The notes beneath the pieces are model-generated. The model did not search any database and was not told the DNA's origin. It saw only the letters and a list, made by a program, of their open reading frames with translations. Positions 1 to 5,500 of a stretch of 5,960 nt of DNA are shown here, piece after piece. The stretch spans positions 13,608 to 19,567 of the forward strand of contig WQRT01000009.1 in assembly GCA_009786625.1 (NCBI GenBank), in the 5' to 3' direction. How positions within the stretch are numbered: the stretch's first letter is position 1; every line of letters starts with the position of its first letter. The translations under genes were made by a program, and so were the position numbers. Source of the stretch: Treponema sp. Its GTDB lineage: Bacteria; Spirochaetota; Spirochaetia; Treponematales; Breznakiellaceae.

Positions 1-390
1 ATCGTTAAAGACTCTGAGGCTTCAACAAACGCTTTTATCGATGTGACTAACCGTATTGACCAAACAGGCAGGCTGGTTCATGAGGTAAACAACGCTGTCC
101 GTGAACAAAAAATCGGCGCGGAGCAGGTTGTCAATTCTTTGCGGATAATGAATGATAACACAGATAAGGTCAATGAAGGTTCGCGCGAAATAGGTCAAGG
201 CAGTTCCGTCATGCTGAGGGAAATCGAAGCATTAAAAGCAAGCGCAACAGATATCATGGCCCGCATAAAAGAAATGTCAGACGGCATAAAAAATATTAAT
301 AACGGCGCTCAGGGCGTATCTGAACTTGCCGTTAAAACGAAATCTTCGATTCAGAAAATTTCAGTTATTGCTGACGGGTTCCATGTGTAG
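1..390 (+). CDS. Methyl-accepting chemotaxis protein, C-terminal fragment
   Basis: This is the 129-codon tail of a chemoreceptor. The reading frame is open through the left edge of the window, so the sensor, HAMP and hairpin-tip parts lie outside. A GTG at position 43 is an internal valine and not a start. The visible protein is a long Gln/Glu/Asn/Ser-rich heptad-type coiled coil, with stretches such as EQKIGAEQVVNSL, NEGSREIGQGSSVM and MSDGIKNINNGAQGVSEL. This matches the descending helix of the MCP cytoplasmic signalling domain, including Glu/Gln pairs where CheR and CheB usually act. It ends in a short FHV tail and has no CheR-binding pentapeptide of the NWETF kind. By family knowledge it would sit in the inner membrane or cytoplasm and control CheA through CheW. 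It converges on the lipoprotein gene that ends 52 bp downstream, and I see no clear terminator between them. The family call is firm. The ligand cannot be known from this part. Confidence 0.88.
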   Translation: MVKDSEASTNAFIDVTNRIDQTGRLVHEVNNAVREQKIGAEQVVNSLRIMNDNTDKVNEGSREIGQGSSVMLREIEALKASATDIMARIKEMSDGIKNINNGAQGVSELAVKTKSSIQKISVIADGFHV

Positions 391-442
391 ATAATAATTT
401 TACAAATAGAGAATTGCGCAGTTATTTCGGCGGTCCCTCAAA

Positions 443-1972
443 TTATTCAAAAGTTATTGTATACATCCTTCCGTTAGATATTGATATGCCGTAACCTAAT
501 GGCAGAATTCCATCCCATCCACTCTTTTTTTTATGCCGCATATCTACTACAATTGTTTCACTTCTTCTTAGTCTTGAAAGATCAAATTTGTTGTTTGCAC
601 CTCCAAATATAAATGAACCTGTCGTATTGGGTGTTTCTCCGAATTGTTCTCCTGTAGTTTTGTTTACGAATTTAAACATCATTTCTATATTATTTCTATT
701 GATGCTATTCCATGAATAATTCAATCTTACGCTAAAATCAGTAAAACCATACGCTGTTAATAACTCTATTGGAATATTTCCTGCAATACCACCGCTTGGT
801 TCCAGAAATGTATCTAATTTATCATATGTATGCCATCCAGATGATCCAAATTCTCCATTTTGTGAAAAATTATTACCCCATATAACTTCATATACATTCT
901 GTGTTTTTTCTCTTGCAAATACTAATGCTCTACTAATTTCCCATTGGGTGATATTTGAAACAGAAGGGATAACCGGAATCATTTTATCTGTAACATACGA
1001 AAGAGATAAAATTTCATCATTTCCCTTAACCAAATGCAAAACCATCCTGGAATTTTCTTTTGAAGCTGCAAAGAAAATTACAGGTTCTCCGATAATTCGA
1101 TTCGTATTTAAATTATATCTCGTTAATTGATAAATCGTATAATCCATTGTCCCGACAATTGTATATCTTCCGGCTCCCATCGCAGGACTTAACGTGTATG
1201 TATAATCAGATGATTCTAAAATTTGCGCGGCAATAGATTTACCATATGTTGTTTCTATTCCCTGAGTATTTTCTAATGATAGTGTATATCCAAGATCAAA
1301 AATTAAGCTGCTAATAATAGTATCTACGGACGCGCTCACAGATAATCCATTTGTAATTGTGTTATATTCTACAATAGTAGTGGATTGTTCTTCAGCAGCC
1401 GTAACAGATGTAGATTTTCTATATGTTATTTGAGCTTCTGAAATACCTGTATAATACATATCCATGGGAGTTAGAAAGCCAACAAACGCGTTTCTTATTT
1501 CACCGATTTTATGAATAAATACCAATTCATATTGATTAAAACCAACATCAATTAATTCTCTATTAATTATTGATTCTCTTTTTATCAGTATGCCATTGAG
1601 TCCGCCACAAAATATGTTAACTGTTTTTATTGAGTTATTTATTATATATCCCGGTTTATTAACAGCTACACTCAAAATACCTCCATCGGTAAAGCCGTTG
1701 ATTTCCAGAGTATAACTTGTTCCGTAATTACTAAGATTATCTTTTTTAATGCCGGTTATACCGTTTAATGTAATATTATTAACGGAAAAATTCAGAATTG
1801 GCTGACTGAATATTAATGTTAGCTGTGTTGTTGTTTCCAATAATGAACCATTGGCTGTTACACTGTTAAATGTAATTGTAGAATTAATAATCGAACCATC
1901 TTCATCACATCCGGCAAACATCATTCCAAATACAAACGTCAGTATTAAAAACAAGGGAATTTTATTTGTCAT
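443..1972 (-). CDS. Lipoprotein with N-terminal Ig-like domain and Ser/Thr-rich beta region
   Basis: This encodes a predicted 509-residue surface lipoprotein of unknown function. I place the start at 1972, not at the upstream in-frame ATG at 1984, because AAGGA (1977-1981) sits just before it and nothing like a ribosome site precedes 1984. The protein then begins MTNKIP, followed by a hydrophobic stretch and the lipobox FAGC, with the lipidated Cys at residue 22. Residues about 32-121 form one Ig-like beta domain (TFNSVTANGS, TTTQLTLIFSQPI, NNITLNGITG, YTLEINGF, LSVAVNKPGY), a module I recall from other treponemal lipoproteins. Residues about 180-300 are rich in Ser, Thr and alternating hydrophobics (TTIVEYNTITNGLSVSASVD), as in exposed beta-hairpins, and GAGRYTIVGTMDYTIYQ follows. 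The rest (about 300-509) is aromatic- and Asn-rich and I do not recognise it. The gene follows the LRR lipoprotein gene after 42 bp and is probably cotranscribed with it. The lipoprotein call is good; no function is assigned. Confidence 0.82.
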   Translation of the reverse strand: MTNKIPLFLILTFVFGMMFAGCDEDGSIINSTITFNSVTANGSLLETTTQLTLIFSQPILNFSVNNITLNGITGIKKDNLSNYGTSYTLEINGFTDGGILSVAVNKPGYIINNSIKTVNIFCGGLNGILIKRESIINRELIDVGFNQYELVFIHKIGEIRNAFVGFLTPMDMYYTGISEAQITYRKSTSVTAAEEQSTTIVEYNTITNGLSVSASVDTIISSLIFDLGYTLSLENTQGIETTYGKSIAAQILESSDYTYTLSPAMGAGRYTIVGTMDYTIYQLTRYNLNTNRIIGEPVIFFAASKENSRMVLHLVKGNDEILSLSYVTDKMIPVIPSVSNITQWEISRALVFAREKTQNVYEVIWGNNFSQNGEFGSSGWHTYDKLDTFLEPSGGIAGNIPIELLTAYGFTDFSVRLNYSWNSINRNNIEMMFKFVNKTTGEQFGETPNTTGSFIFGGANNKFDLSRLRRSETIVVDMRHKKKSGWDGILPLGYGISISNGRMYTITFE

Positions 1973-1976
1973 TTTT

Positions 1977-1981
1977 TCCTT
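1977..1981 (-). promoter_or_regulatory. Ribosome binding site deciding the start of the Ig-like lipoprotein
   Basis: AAGGA on the minus strand lies 4 nt before the ATG at 1972. It falls inside the first codons of the longer reading (MKEKM), so the shorter start is preferred. The spacing is slightly tight, which leaves the 1984 start possible. Both starts give the same mature lipoprotein after cleavage at the lipobox Cys. Confidence 0.5.
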
Positions 1982-2014
1982 CATGTAATAAAAATATTAA
2001 TTACCACCAATCAA

Positions 2015-3544
2015 TTACATACCACTGATTCTCTGCCAATAATCACTCCAGCCGTCAGCCTGTATATAAGCAGCGTAACTGGCGGCAGGTACTTTTATAG
2101 CAAGATCAGGACTTGTATTTTGAAACACATAAATACTTTTATTACCATAAATGTCTTGCAGTAATGGCGGCGTAACAGCAAGAATAGTGATTTTCGTAAG
2201 CTGAGTGCAGTCTCTGAAAGCAGACCTACCGATGAATGATATACTTCCAGGCAATATTATCTGAGTCAAACCTGTGCAACCATAAAACGTAGATTCACCA
2301 ATAGATGTAATACTTCCAGGCAGTATTATCTCAGACAAACTTGTACAGCCATAGAACGTATAATCACCAATGGTCGTAATACCTTCAGGCAGTATTATCT
2401 CAGACAAACTTGTACAGCCATTGAACGTATAATCACCAATGGTCGTAATACCTTCAGGCAGTGTTATCTCAGTCAAACCTGTACAATCCATGAATGCATA
2501 TTGACCAATTGATGTAAGACCCTCAGGCAGTATTATCTCAGTCAAACCTGTACAATATTGGAAAGCACCATTAATGGACGTAATACTTTCAGGCAGTGTT
2601 ACCTGAGTCAAACCTGTACAACCCGTGAAAGCATAATCAATGGACGTAATACCTTCAGGCAATATTATCTCAGTCAAACCTGTACAATATTGGAAAGCAC
2701 CATTAATGGACGTAATACCTTCAGGCAGCGTTATCTCAGTCAAACTTGTACAACTATCGAATGCTCTTGAACCAACGGATGTAAGACCTTTAGGCAGTGT
2801 TATATCAGTCAAACTATAGCATTGAAAGAATGCAGTTTCACCAATGGATGTAAGACTATCAGGTAGTGTTATCTGAGTTAAACCAACACAATATCCGAAT
2901 GCAGATTTACCAATAGACGTAATACCTTCAGGCAGTGTTATCTCAGTTAATCGTGCATAGTAGAAGGCATCGCTGCCAATGGATGTAAGCTGACTATTTT
3001 TTGCAAATGATATAGAGGTAAAGCCAGACATACTATAATATGAGAAAAAAAAGGCCTGTTTACTTATTTCCTTTACCGGTAAATACTCCCCATTGTATAA
3101 ACGAAAGGCCGGTATAAAGACTTCACCGCTGTTTACAGTACCTTTTGAAACGCTATATGCGGTATTGTTGTCTATCAATTGATACGCAAGTCCTATAGTA
3201 CCTATAGCGTATGCTGTTCTGGTTGTGGTATGCGAGGCGTTTAAGGTACAAACACCTGCGTCTTCACCGTCCGCAGTAATTGTTGGAGAAATTTTTGCTG
3301 CCCATTGCCACTCATGCGCATTTGGGGAAGAAAAAATACGTGTTTCTATATGTGAAGCGTCAAGTGCGCAAACTCTTGTTTCTTCGCCATCATCGATACA
3401 AGTGGCGGGAACTGTTACTGTCCATGCACCCCAATTATGAGTATGCTCTGGTTTCTCACGCTCACTCTCAGAACATGCCCAGAAACAAACCCCAATCATT
3501 AAAAAAAAAGAGAGAAATCCTATCAACTTGCCATTCTTCATCAT
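2015..3544 (-). CDS. BspA/TpLRR-type leucine-rich-repeat lipoprotein
   Basis: This encodes a 509-residue secreted lipoprotein, likely on the cell surface. The open frame extends to 3613, but the start is placed at 3544. GGAG lies 7 nt upstream there, and the protein then opens with a signal peptide (MMKNGKLIGF plus a hydrophobic core) ending in FWAC, lipidated Cys 24. The upstream extension would overlap the promoter. Residues 34-70 and 77-109 are two degenerate copies of a His/Trp/Cys-containing module (HNWGAWTVTVPATC, then GEETRVC; HEWQWAAKISPTITADGE, then GVC) often found ahead of such LRRs. Residues 199-448 are eleven LRRs of the LTEITLPEGITSIG..AF..C.. type, after one degenerate copy. 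A non-repeat cap follows, with a VPAASYAAY segment and final WSDYWQRI as in other family members. Known relatives (BspA, the T. pallidum LRR protein) bind host matrix proteins or other bacteria, so an adhesion role is inferred. It is first of two genes on the strand and divergent from the XRE regulator. Confidence 0.9.
   Translation of the reverse strand: MMKNGKLIGFLSFFLMIGVCFWACSESEREKPEHTHNWGAWTVTVPATCIDDGEETRVCALDASHIETRIFSSPNAHEWQWAAKISPTITADGEDAGVCTLNASHTTTRTAYAIGTIGLAYQLIDNNTAYSVSKGTVNSGEVFIPAFRLYNGEYLPVKEISKQAFFFSYYSMSGFTSISFAKNSQLTSIGSDAFYYARLTEITLPEGITSIGKSAFGYCVGLTQITLPDSLTSIGETAFFQCYSLTDITLPKGLTSVGSRAFDSCTSLTEITLPEGITSINGAFQYCTGLTEIILPEGITSIDYAFTGCTGLTQVTLPESITSINGAFQYCTGLTEIILPEGLTSIGQYAFMDCTGLTEITLPEGITTIGDYTFNGCTSLSEIILPEGITTIGDYTFYGCTSLSEIILPGSITSIGESTFYGCTGLTQIILPGSISFIGRSAFRDCTQLTKITILAVTPPLLQDIYGNKSIYVFQNTSPDLAIKVPAASYAAYIQADGWSDYWQRISGM
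2201..2950 (-). repeat. Array of eleven 66/69-bp leucine-rich repeats
   Basis: There are eleven in-frame repeats encoding TpLRR units. Unit lengths from the N-terminal end are 23, 23, 23, 23, 22, 22, 22, 23, 23, 23 and 23 residues, counting from the LT or LS pair that opens each unit, with the 22-residue units being units 4-6 or 5-7 depending on where the boundary is drawn. The short units lack one residue between the Ile and the Ala-Phe (SINGAF or SIDYAF in place of SIGxxAF). Several units are nearly identical at DNA level. The 77 bp at 2317-2393 and 2386-2462 (offset 69 bp) differ at one base, giving Asn or Tyr in the TF-x-GC position. The 56 bp at 2531-2586 and 2663-2718 (offset 132 bp, two units) are identical. 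This points to recent unit duplication. Confidence 0.92.
3045..3052 (-). repeat. T8 tract in the LRR lipoprotein gene
   Basis: Eight consecutive T on the coding (minus) strand encode the Phe run of QAFFFSYY near residue 166. A slip of one base would truncate the protein before the LRR array. In AT-rich DNA an 8-mer can arise by chance, so variability is only inferred. Confidence 0.45.
3218..3445 (-). repeat. Two degenerate His/Trp/Cys modules ahead of the LRRs
   Basis: Two related segments of about 35 residues occupy residues 34-70 and 77-109 of the LRR lipoprotein. Each runs H.W.W, then a Thr-Asp/Ala-Asp-Gly-Glu turn, then VC.L.ASH and a Thr-Arg end. The first copy keeps two Cys (49 and 59). 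The second has only the later one (99), so a shared metal site is unlikely. Such modules commonly precede cell-surface repeats in BspA-like proteins, where they probably act as a stalk. Confidence 0.65.
3501..3509 (-). repeat. T9 tract within the signal peptide of the LRR lipoprotein
   Basis: Nine consecutive T on the coding strand, preceded by CTCTC, encode part of the hydrophobic core (LSFFLM, about residues 11-16) of the signal peptide. It is the longest homopolymer I see in the window. Its position early in a surface-protein gene is typical of slip-strand contingency loci. As it stands the gene is in frame (ON). Confidence 0.55.
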
Positions 3545-3551
3545 AATAAAA

Positions 3552-3555
3552 CTCC
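3552..3555 (-). promoter_or_regulatory. Ribosome binding site of the LRR lipoprotein
   Basis: GGAG on the minus strand lies 7 nt before the ATG at 3544 (10 nt before the next ATG at 3541). It is the only good Shine-Dalgarno sequence near the 5' end of the long open frame and decides the start in favour of the signal-peptide Met. Confidence 0.7.
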
Positions 3556-3584
3556 AATAATTGTATTTATTTGTTATTAGCATA

Positions 3585-3613
3585 ATATTAATATGTTTTA
3601 CATATATTGTCAA
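3585..3613 (-). promoter_or_regulatory. Sigma70-type promoter for the two lipoprotein genes
   Basis: On the minus strand a perfect TTGACA (-35, 3608-3613) is followed, after exactly 17 bp, by TAATAT (-10, 3585-3590). Transcription should start near 3578, giving an AT-rich leader of about 30 nt before the LRR lipoprotein start, with GGAG inside it. With only 42 bp between the two lipoprotein genes, this promoter probably drives both. The match to consensus and the ideal spacing make it the clearest promoter in the window. Confidence 0.72.
3591..3605. promoter_or_regulatory. Candidate operator dyad in the promoter spacer
   Basis: ATATGT-TTT-ACATAT on the plus strand is a perfect 6-bp inverted repeat around a 3-bp centre. 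It fills most of the 17-bp spacer between the -35 and -10 boxes of the lipoprotein promoter. A dimeric protein bound there would block RNA polymerase. The divergent XRE gene next door is the natural candidate. A related palindrome, CATATATG, covers that gene's own start codon (3651-3658). Short AT-rich dyads arise readily by chance, so the assignment rests on position. Confidence 0.45.
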
Positions 3614-3634
3614 GTAATTATTAATAAATAAAAT
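3607..3634 (+). promoter_or_regulatory. Possible promoter of the XRE regulator gene
   Basis: TTGTCA (3607-3612), a 16-bp spacer and TAAAAT (3629-3634) on the plus strand give a plausible but not strong sigma70 promoter. Its -35 box overlaps that of the divergent lipoprotein promoter, so the two would compete. The predicted leader would be only about 15 nt and shows no Shine-Dalgarno sequence. In DNA this AT-rich, other -10 choices such as TAATAT at 3635-3640 cannot be excluded. Confidence 0.3.
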
Positions 3635-3655
3635 TAATATAGAAATCTAACATAT

Positions 3656-3994
3656 ATGACAAGTTTAAGATCGTTATTATCGTTTAATATGAAAGCGCAG
3701 CGTCATATTTTGGGTATTACACAGGCGGTATTAGCGGAAAAAGTGGATACGTCAACCAATTATATTGCCTTAATTGAAAGCGAAAAAAGTTTTCCTACAC
3801 CCGAAATGCTTGAAAGAATTGCTTCCGCGCTGGAAATTGATTCTCCCGCTTTGTTTTCAACCAAATCTTACCCCTTACCGGAGGCTGGAACGCTGGGAGA
3901 ACTACAGGAAAAAATCATGAATGACCTTTCCGAGGTTATTTCTCATCGATTTAACAAATTTGAGCGGGATAATCCTGTATTATTCATAAAATAA
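3656..3994 (+). CDS. XRE-family helix-turn-helix transcriptional regulator
   Basis: This encodes a 112-residue putative DNA-binding protein. Residues about 5-62 form a Cro/C1-type HTH domain. LRSLLSFNMKAQRHILGITQ is helix 1 to the start of helix 2, AVLAEKVDTSTNYIALIESEK carries the HTH with recognition helix around TSTNYIALIE, and FPTPEMLERIASALEID gives helices 4 and 5. The remaining about 50 residues (TLGELQEKIMNDLSEVISHRF) are probably helical and may serve dimerisation. There is no enzymatic or peptidase domain. The ATG at 3656 is chosen because the domain needs the residues before Met 12, and an in-frame stop lies at 3635. No Shine-Dalgarno sequence is visible. The gene diverges from the lipoprotein pair and probably controls it, itself, or both (inferred from position). 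No toxin-like partner gene is adjacent, so an antitoxin role is not supported. Confidence 0.9.
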   Translation: MTSLRSLLSFNMKAQRHILGITQAVLAEKVDTSTNYIALIESEKSFPTPEMLERIASALEIDSPALFSTKSYPLPEAGTLGELQEKIMNDLSEVISHRFNKFERDNPVLFIK

Positions 3995-4078
3995 AAATCA
4001 TAAGTGAATATAAAAAAGCAATCCCTACCGATCTCTTATCAATGAAAATATTTCAACATACGAATTTTCCGGCCACGC
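3995..4078. other. Convergent intergenic spacer
   Basis: This is an AT-rich gap between the ends of the XRE gene and purF. It holds only a weak 5-bp hairpin (TGAAA..TTTCA at 4043-4055) and, further along for purF transcripts, a run of T on the minus strand near 4014-4019 without a good stem in front. I cannot support a terminator for either gene. Confidence 0.4.
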
Positions 4079-5500
4079 TCATTCAAAAACATTTTTCTTC
4101 GCCCGCCGCTCGTCGGTATTGCCTGTGAAGCATGCGGTGCAGAATGACAACGCGCATTTTTTACAGGCGTCTTTTAACCCTTCTATGCTGATGTAACCCA
4201 GGCTGTCAGCGCCGATTTTACGGCAGATGTCGTCAAGGTTCATGTTGTTGGCGATTAGGTTTTCTTCGCTGTCGATGTCTGTTCCGTAGTGGCAGGTGTG
4301 GCGGAACGGCGGCGATGATACGCGCATATGAACTTCTTTCGTTCCGGCGTTTTTAAGGCTCTTTACAATTTTTTCGCTTGTCGTTCCGCGTACAATCGAG
4401 TCATCCACAAGCACGATCCGCTTTCCGCGGATATTTGCAGCTAACGGATTCAGCTTGAGTCTTACCGCGCTGTCGCGTTTACTCTGCGTCGGGTAAATGA
4501 AACTTCTGCCGATGTATCTGTTTTTAACAAATCCTGTAACAAGCGGAAGGCCGCTAGCCGCGCTGTAACCGCTCGCCGCGTCAAGCCCTGAATCGGGAAC
4601 TCCGCAGACGGCGTCGGCATCCACAGGATATTCGCGCGCAAGAGCGAGACCCATGTTGTACCGCGACTCGTAAACGCTTAATCCGTCAATTACGGAGTCA
4701 GGGCGCGCGAAGTAGACATATTCAAAAATACAAAGCCCGCCGCAGCCAGATGATTCAATCGTTTTATCCTGTTGAATTAAAAGCGTTTGAGTTACTTCTC
4801 CATTTTCGATCATCACAACTTCGCCGGGTTTTACATCGCGCGTTATTTCAAAACCGCAAGTTTCAAGGGCGCAGGATTCCGAAGCGACAGCGCAGCCGAT
4901 GCCGTTCTTACCGATGCAAAGCGGGCGAAAACCGTAAGGATCGCGCACCGCTATCAATTTATTTTTACTTGTTACGATAACAAGCGAAAAAGCTCCGCGC
5001 AGTAAACCCGCGGCGTGCGCGACGCCCTGCAAAGAATTTTTTTCCATATTGATACAGTACGCCACCAAAGACGAGACAACTTCGCTGTCGCTTGTCGCGT
5101 TAAAGTTTAAACCGAGATTCGCAAGCTCGCCGCGAATCTCCTTCGCGTTTGTGATGTTTCCGTTATGCGCTGTGGCGATTCTTCCGGTCAGGTACTCAGT
5201 AACAAAAGGACCCGTGTTTTCACGGCAGCTTTGCCCGGTTGTCGAGTAACGCGTATGTCCTACAGCGGCTTTTCCTTTTGGAAGACGCGCAAGTTCCCCG
5301 CCGGAAAAAACTTCGCTTACAAGCCCCTCATCTTTGTGGCAGATAATACTGCGGTTATTGGAAACGGCGATGCCTGCGCCTTCCTGCCCGCGATGCTGTA
5401 AAGCGAGAAGACCGTTATATGTCACTCCGACCGCTTCCTCGGCATACAGGCTTACTCCAAAAACCGCGCACTCCTCGCCTAATTTGTCATCAATTTGCAT
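4079..5500 (-). CDS. purF: Amidophosphoribosyltransferase (glutamine PRPP amidotransferase)
   Basis: PurF makes 5-phosphoribosylamine from PRPP and glutamine, the committed step of purine synthesis in the cytoplasm. The 473-residue length is normal. The N-terminal class II glutaminase domain (about 11-235) starts after a 10-residue propeptide. Cys 11 (EECAVFGV) is the nucleophile freed by cleavage. LQHRGQEGAG (34-43), GHTRYSTTGQ (81-90), AHNGNI (111-116) and TSDSEV (136-141) are the glutamine-site motifs. The C-terminal phosphoribosyltransferase domain holds the PRPP loop IVLVDDSIVRGTTS (362-375). Cysteines 257, 403, 454 and 457 (GLCIFEY, HTCHYG, CTACFTG) match the 4Fe-4S ligands of the Bacillus subtilis type, so this is the Fe-S, oxygen-labile form. 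The start is fixed by the propeptide. A purine-rich GGAGGGG (5514-5520) lies 13 nt upstream. The gene overlaps the upstream ANTAR regulator by 11 bp, suggesting translational coupling. All key residues seem intact. Confidence 0.97.
   Translation of the reverse strand: MQIDDKLGEECAVFGVSLYAEEAVGVTYNGLLALQHRGQEGAGIAVSNNRSIICHKDEGLVSEVFSGGELARLPKGKAAVGHTRYSTTGQSCRENTGPFVTEYLTGRIATAHNGNITNAKEIRGELANLGLNFNATSDSEVVSSLVAYCINMEKNSLQGVAHAAGLLRGAFSLVIVTSKNKLIAVRDPYGFRPLCIGKNGIGCAVASESCALETCGFEITRDVKPGEVVMIENGEVTQTLLIQQDKTIESSGCGGLCIFEYVYFARPDSVIDGLSVYESRYNMGLALAREYPVDADAVCGVPDSGLDAASGYSAASGLPLVTGFVKNRYIGRSFIYPTQSKRDSAVRLKLNPLAANIRGKRIVLVDDSIVRGTTSEKIVKSLKNAGTKEVHMRVSSPPFRHTCHYGTDIDSEENLIANNMNLDDICRKIGADSLGYISIEGLKDACKKCALSFCTACFTGNTDERRAKKNVFE

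Noticed and set aside
391..442. Bidirectional terminator between the MCP gene and the Ig-like lipoprotein gene
   Set aside because: I find no stable inverted repeat followed by a T run on either strand.
535..542. A8 tract near the 3' end of the Ig-like lipoprotein gene as a phase switch
   Set aside because: It lies about 27 codons from the stop, so slippage would change only the C-terminal tail. It is too weak to list as a switch.
948..1130. 60-codon plus-strand open frame
   Set aside because: It is antisense to the Ig-like lipoprotein gene, short and without motifs.
2558..2770. Plus-strand open frame with repeated INGRNTFRQ-YLSQTCT units
   Set aside because: It is the antisense shadow of the LRR array. 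The periodic look comes from the 66/69-bp repeats of the real minus-strand gene, and there is no start signal.
3225..3546. Two plus-strand open frames opposite the 5' part of the LRR lipoprotein
   Set aside because: They are antisense to the signal peptide and His/Trp/Cys modules and have no independent start signals.
3545..3613. N-terminal extension of the LRR lipoprotein from an ATG at 3613
   Set aside because: It would bury the signal peptide 23 residues in, covers the best promoter in the window and has no ribosome binding site. The ATG at 3544 has GGAG and a proper signal peptide.
3656..3994. XRE protein as an antitoxin or phage repressor
   Set aside because: There is no toxin-like small gene next to it and no phage genes in the window. 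The convergent neighbour is purF.
4014..4055. Rho-independent terminator for purF
   Set aside because: There is a T run on the minus strand and a 5-bp AT-only hairpin, but the hairpin is not adjacent to the T run and is too weak.
4750..5401. Several overlapping plus-strand open frames inside purF
   Set aside because: They are shadows of the purF coding strand with basic, low-information products.
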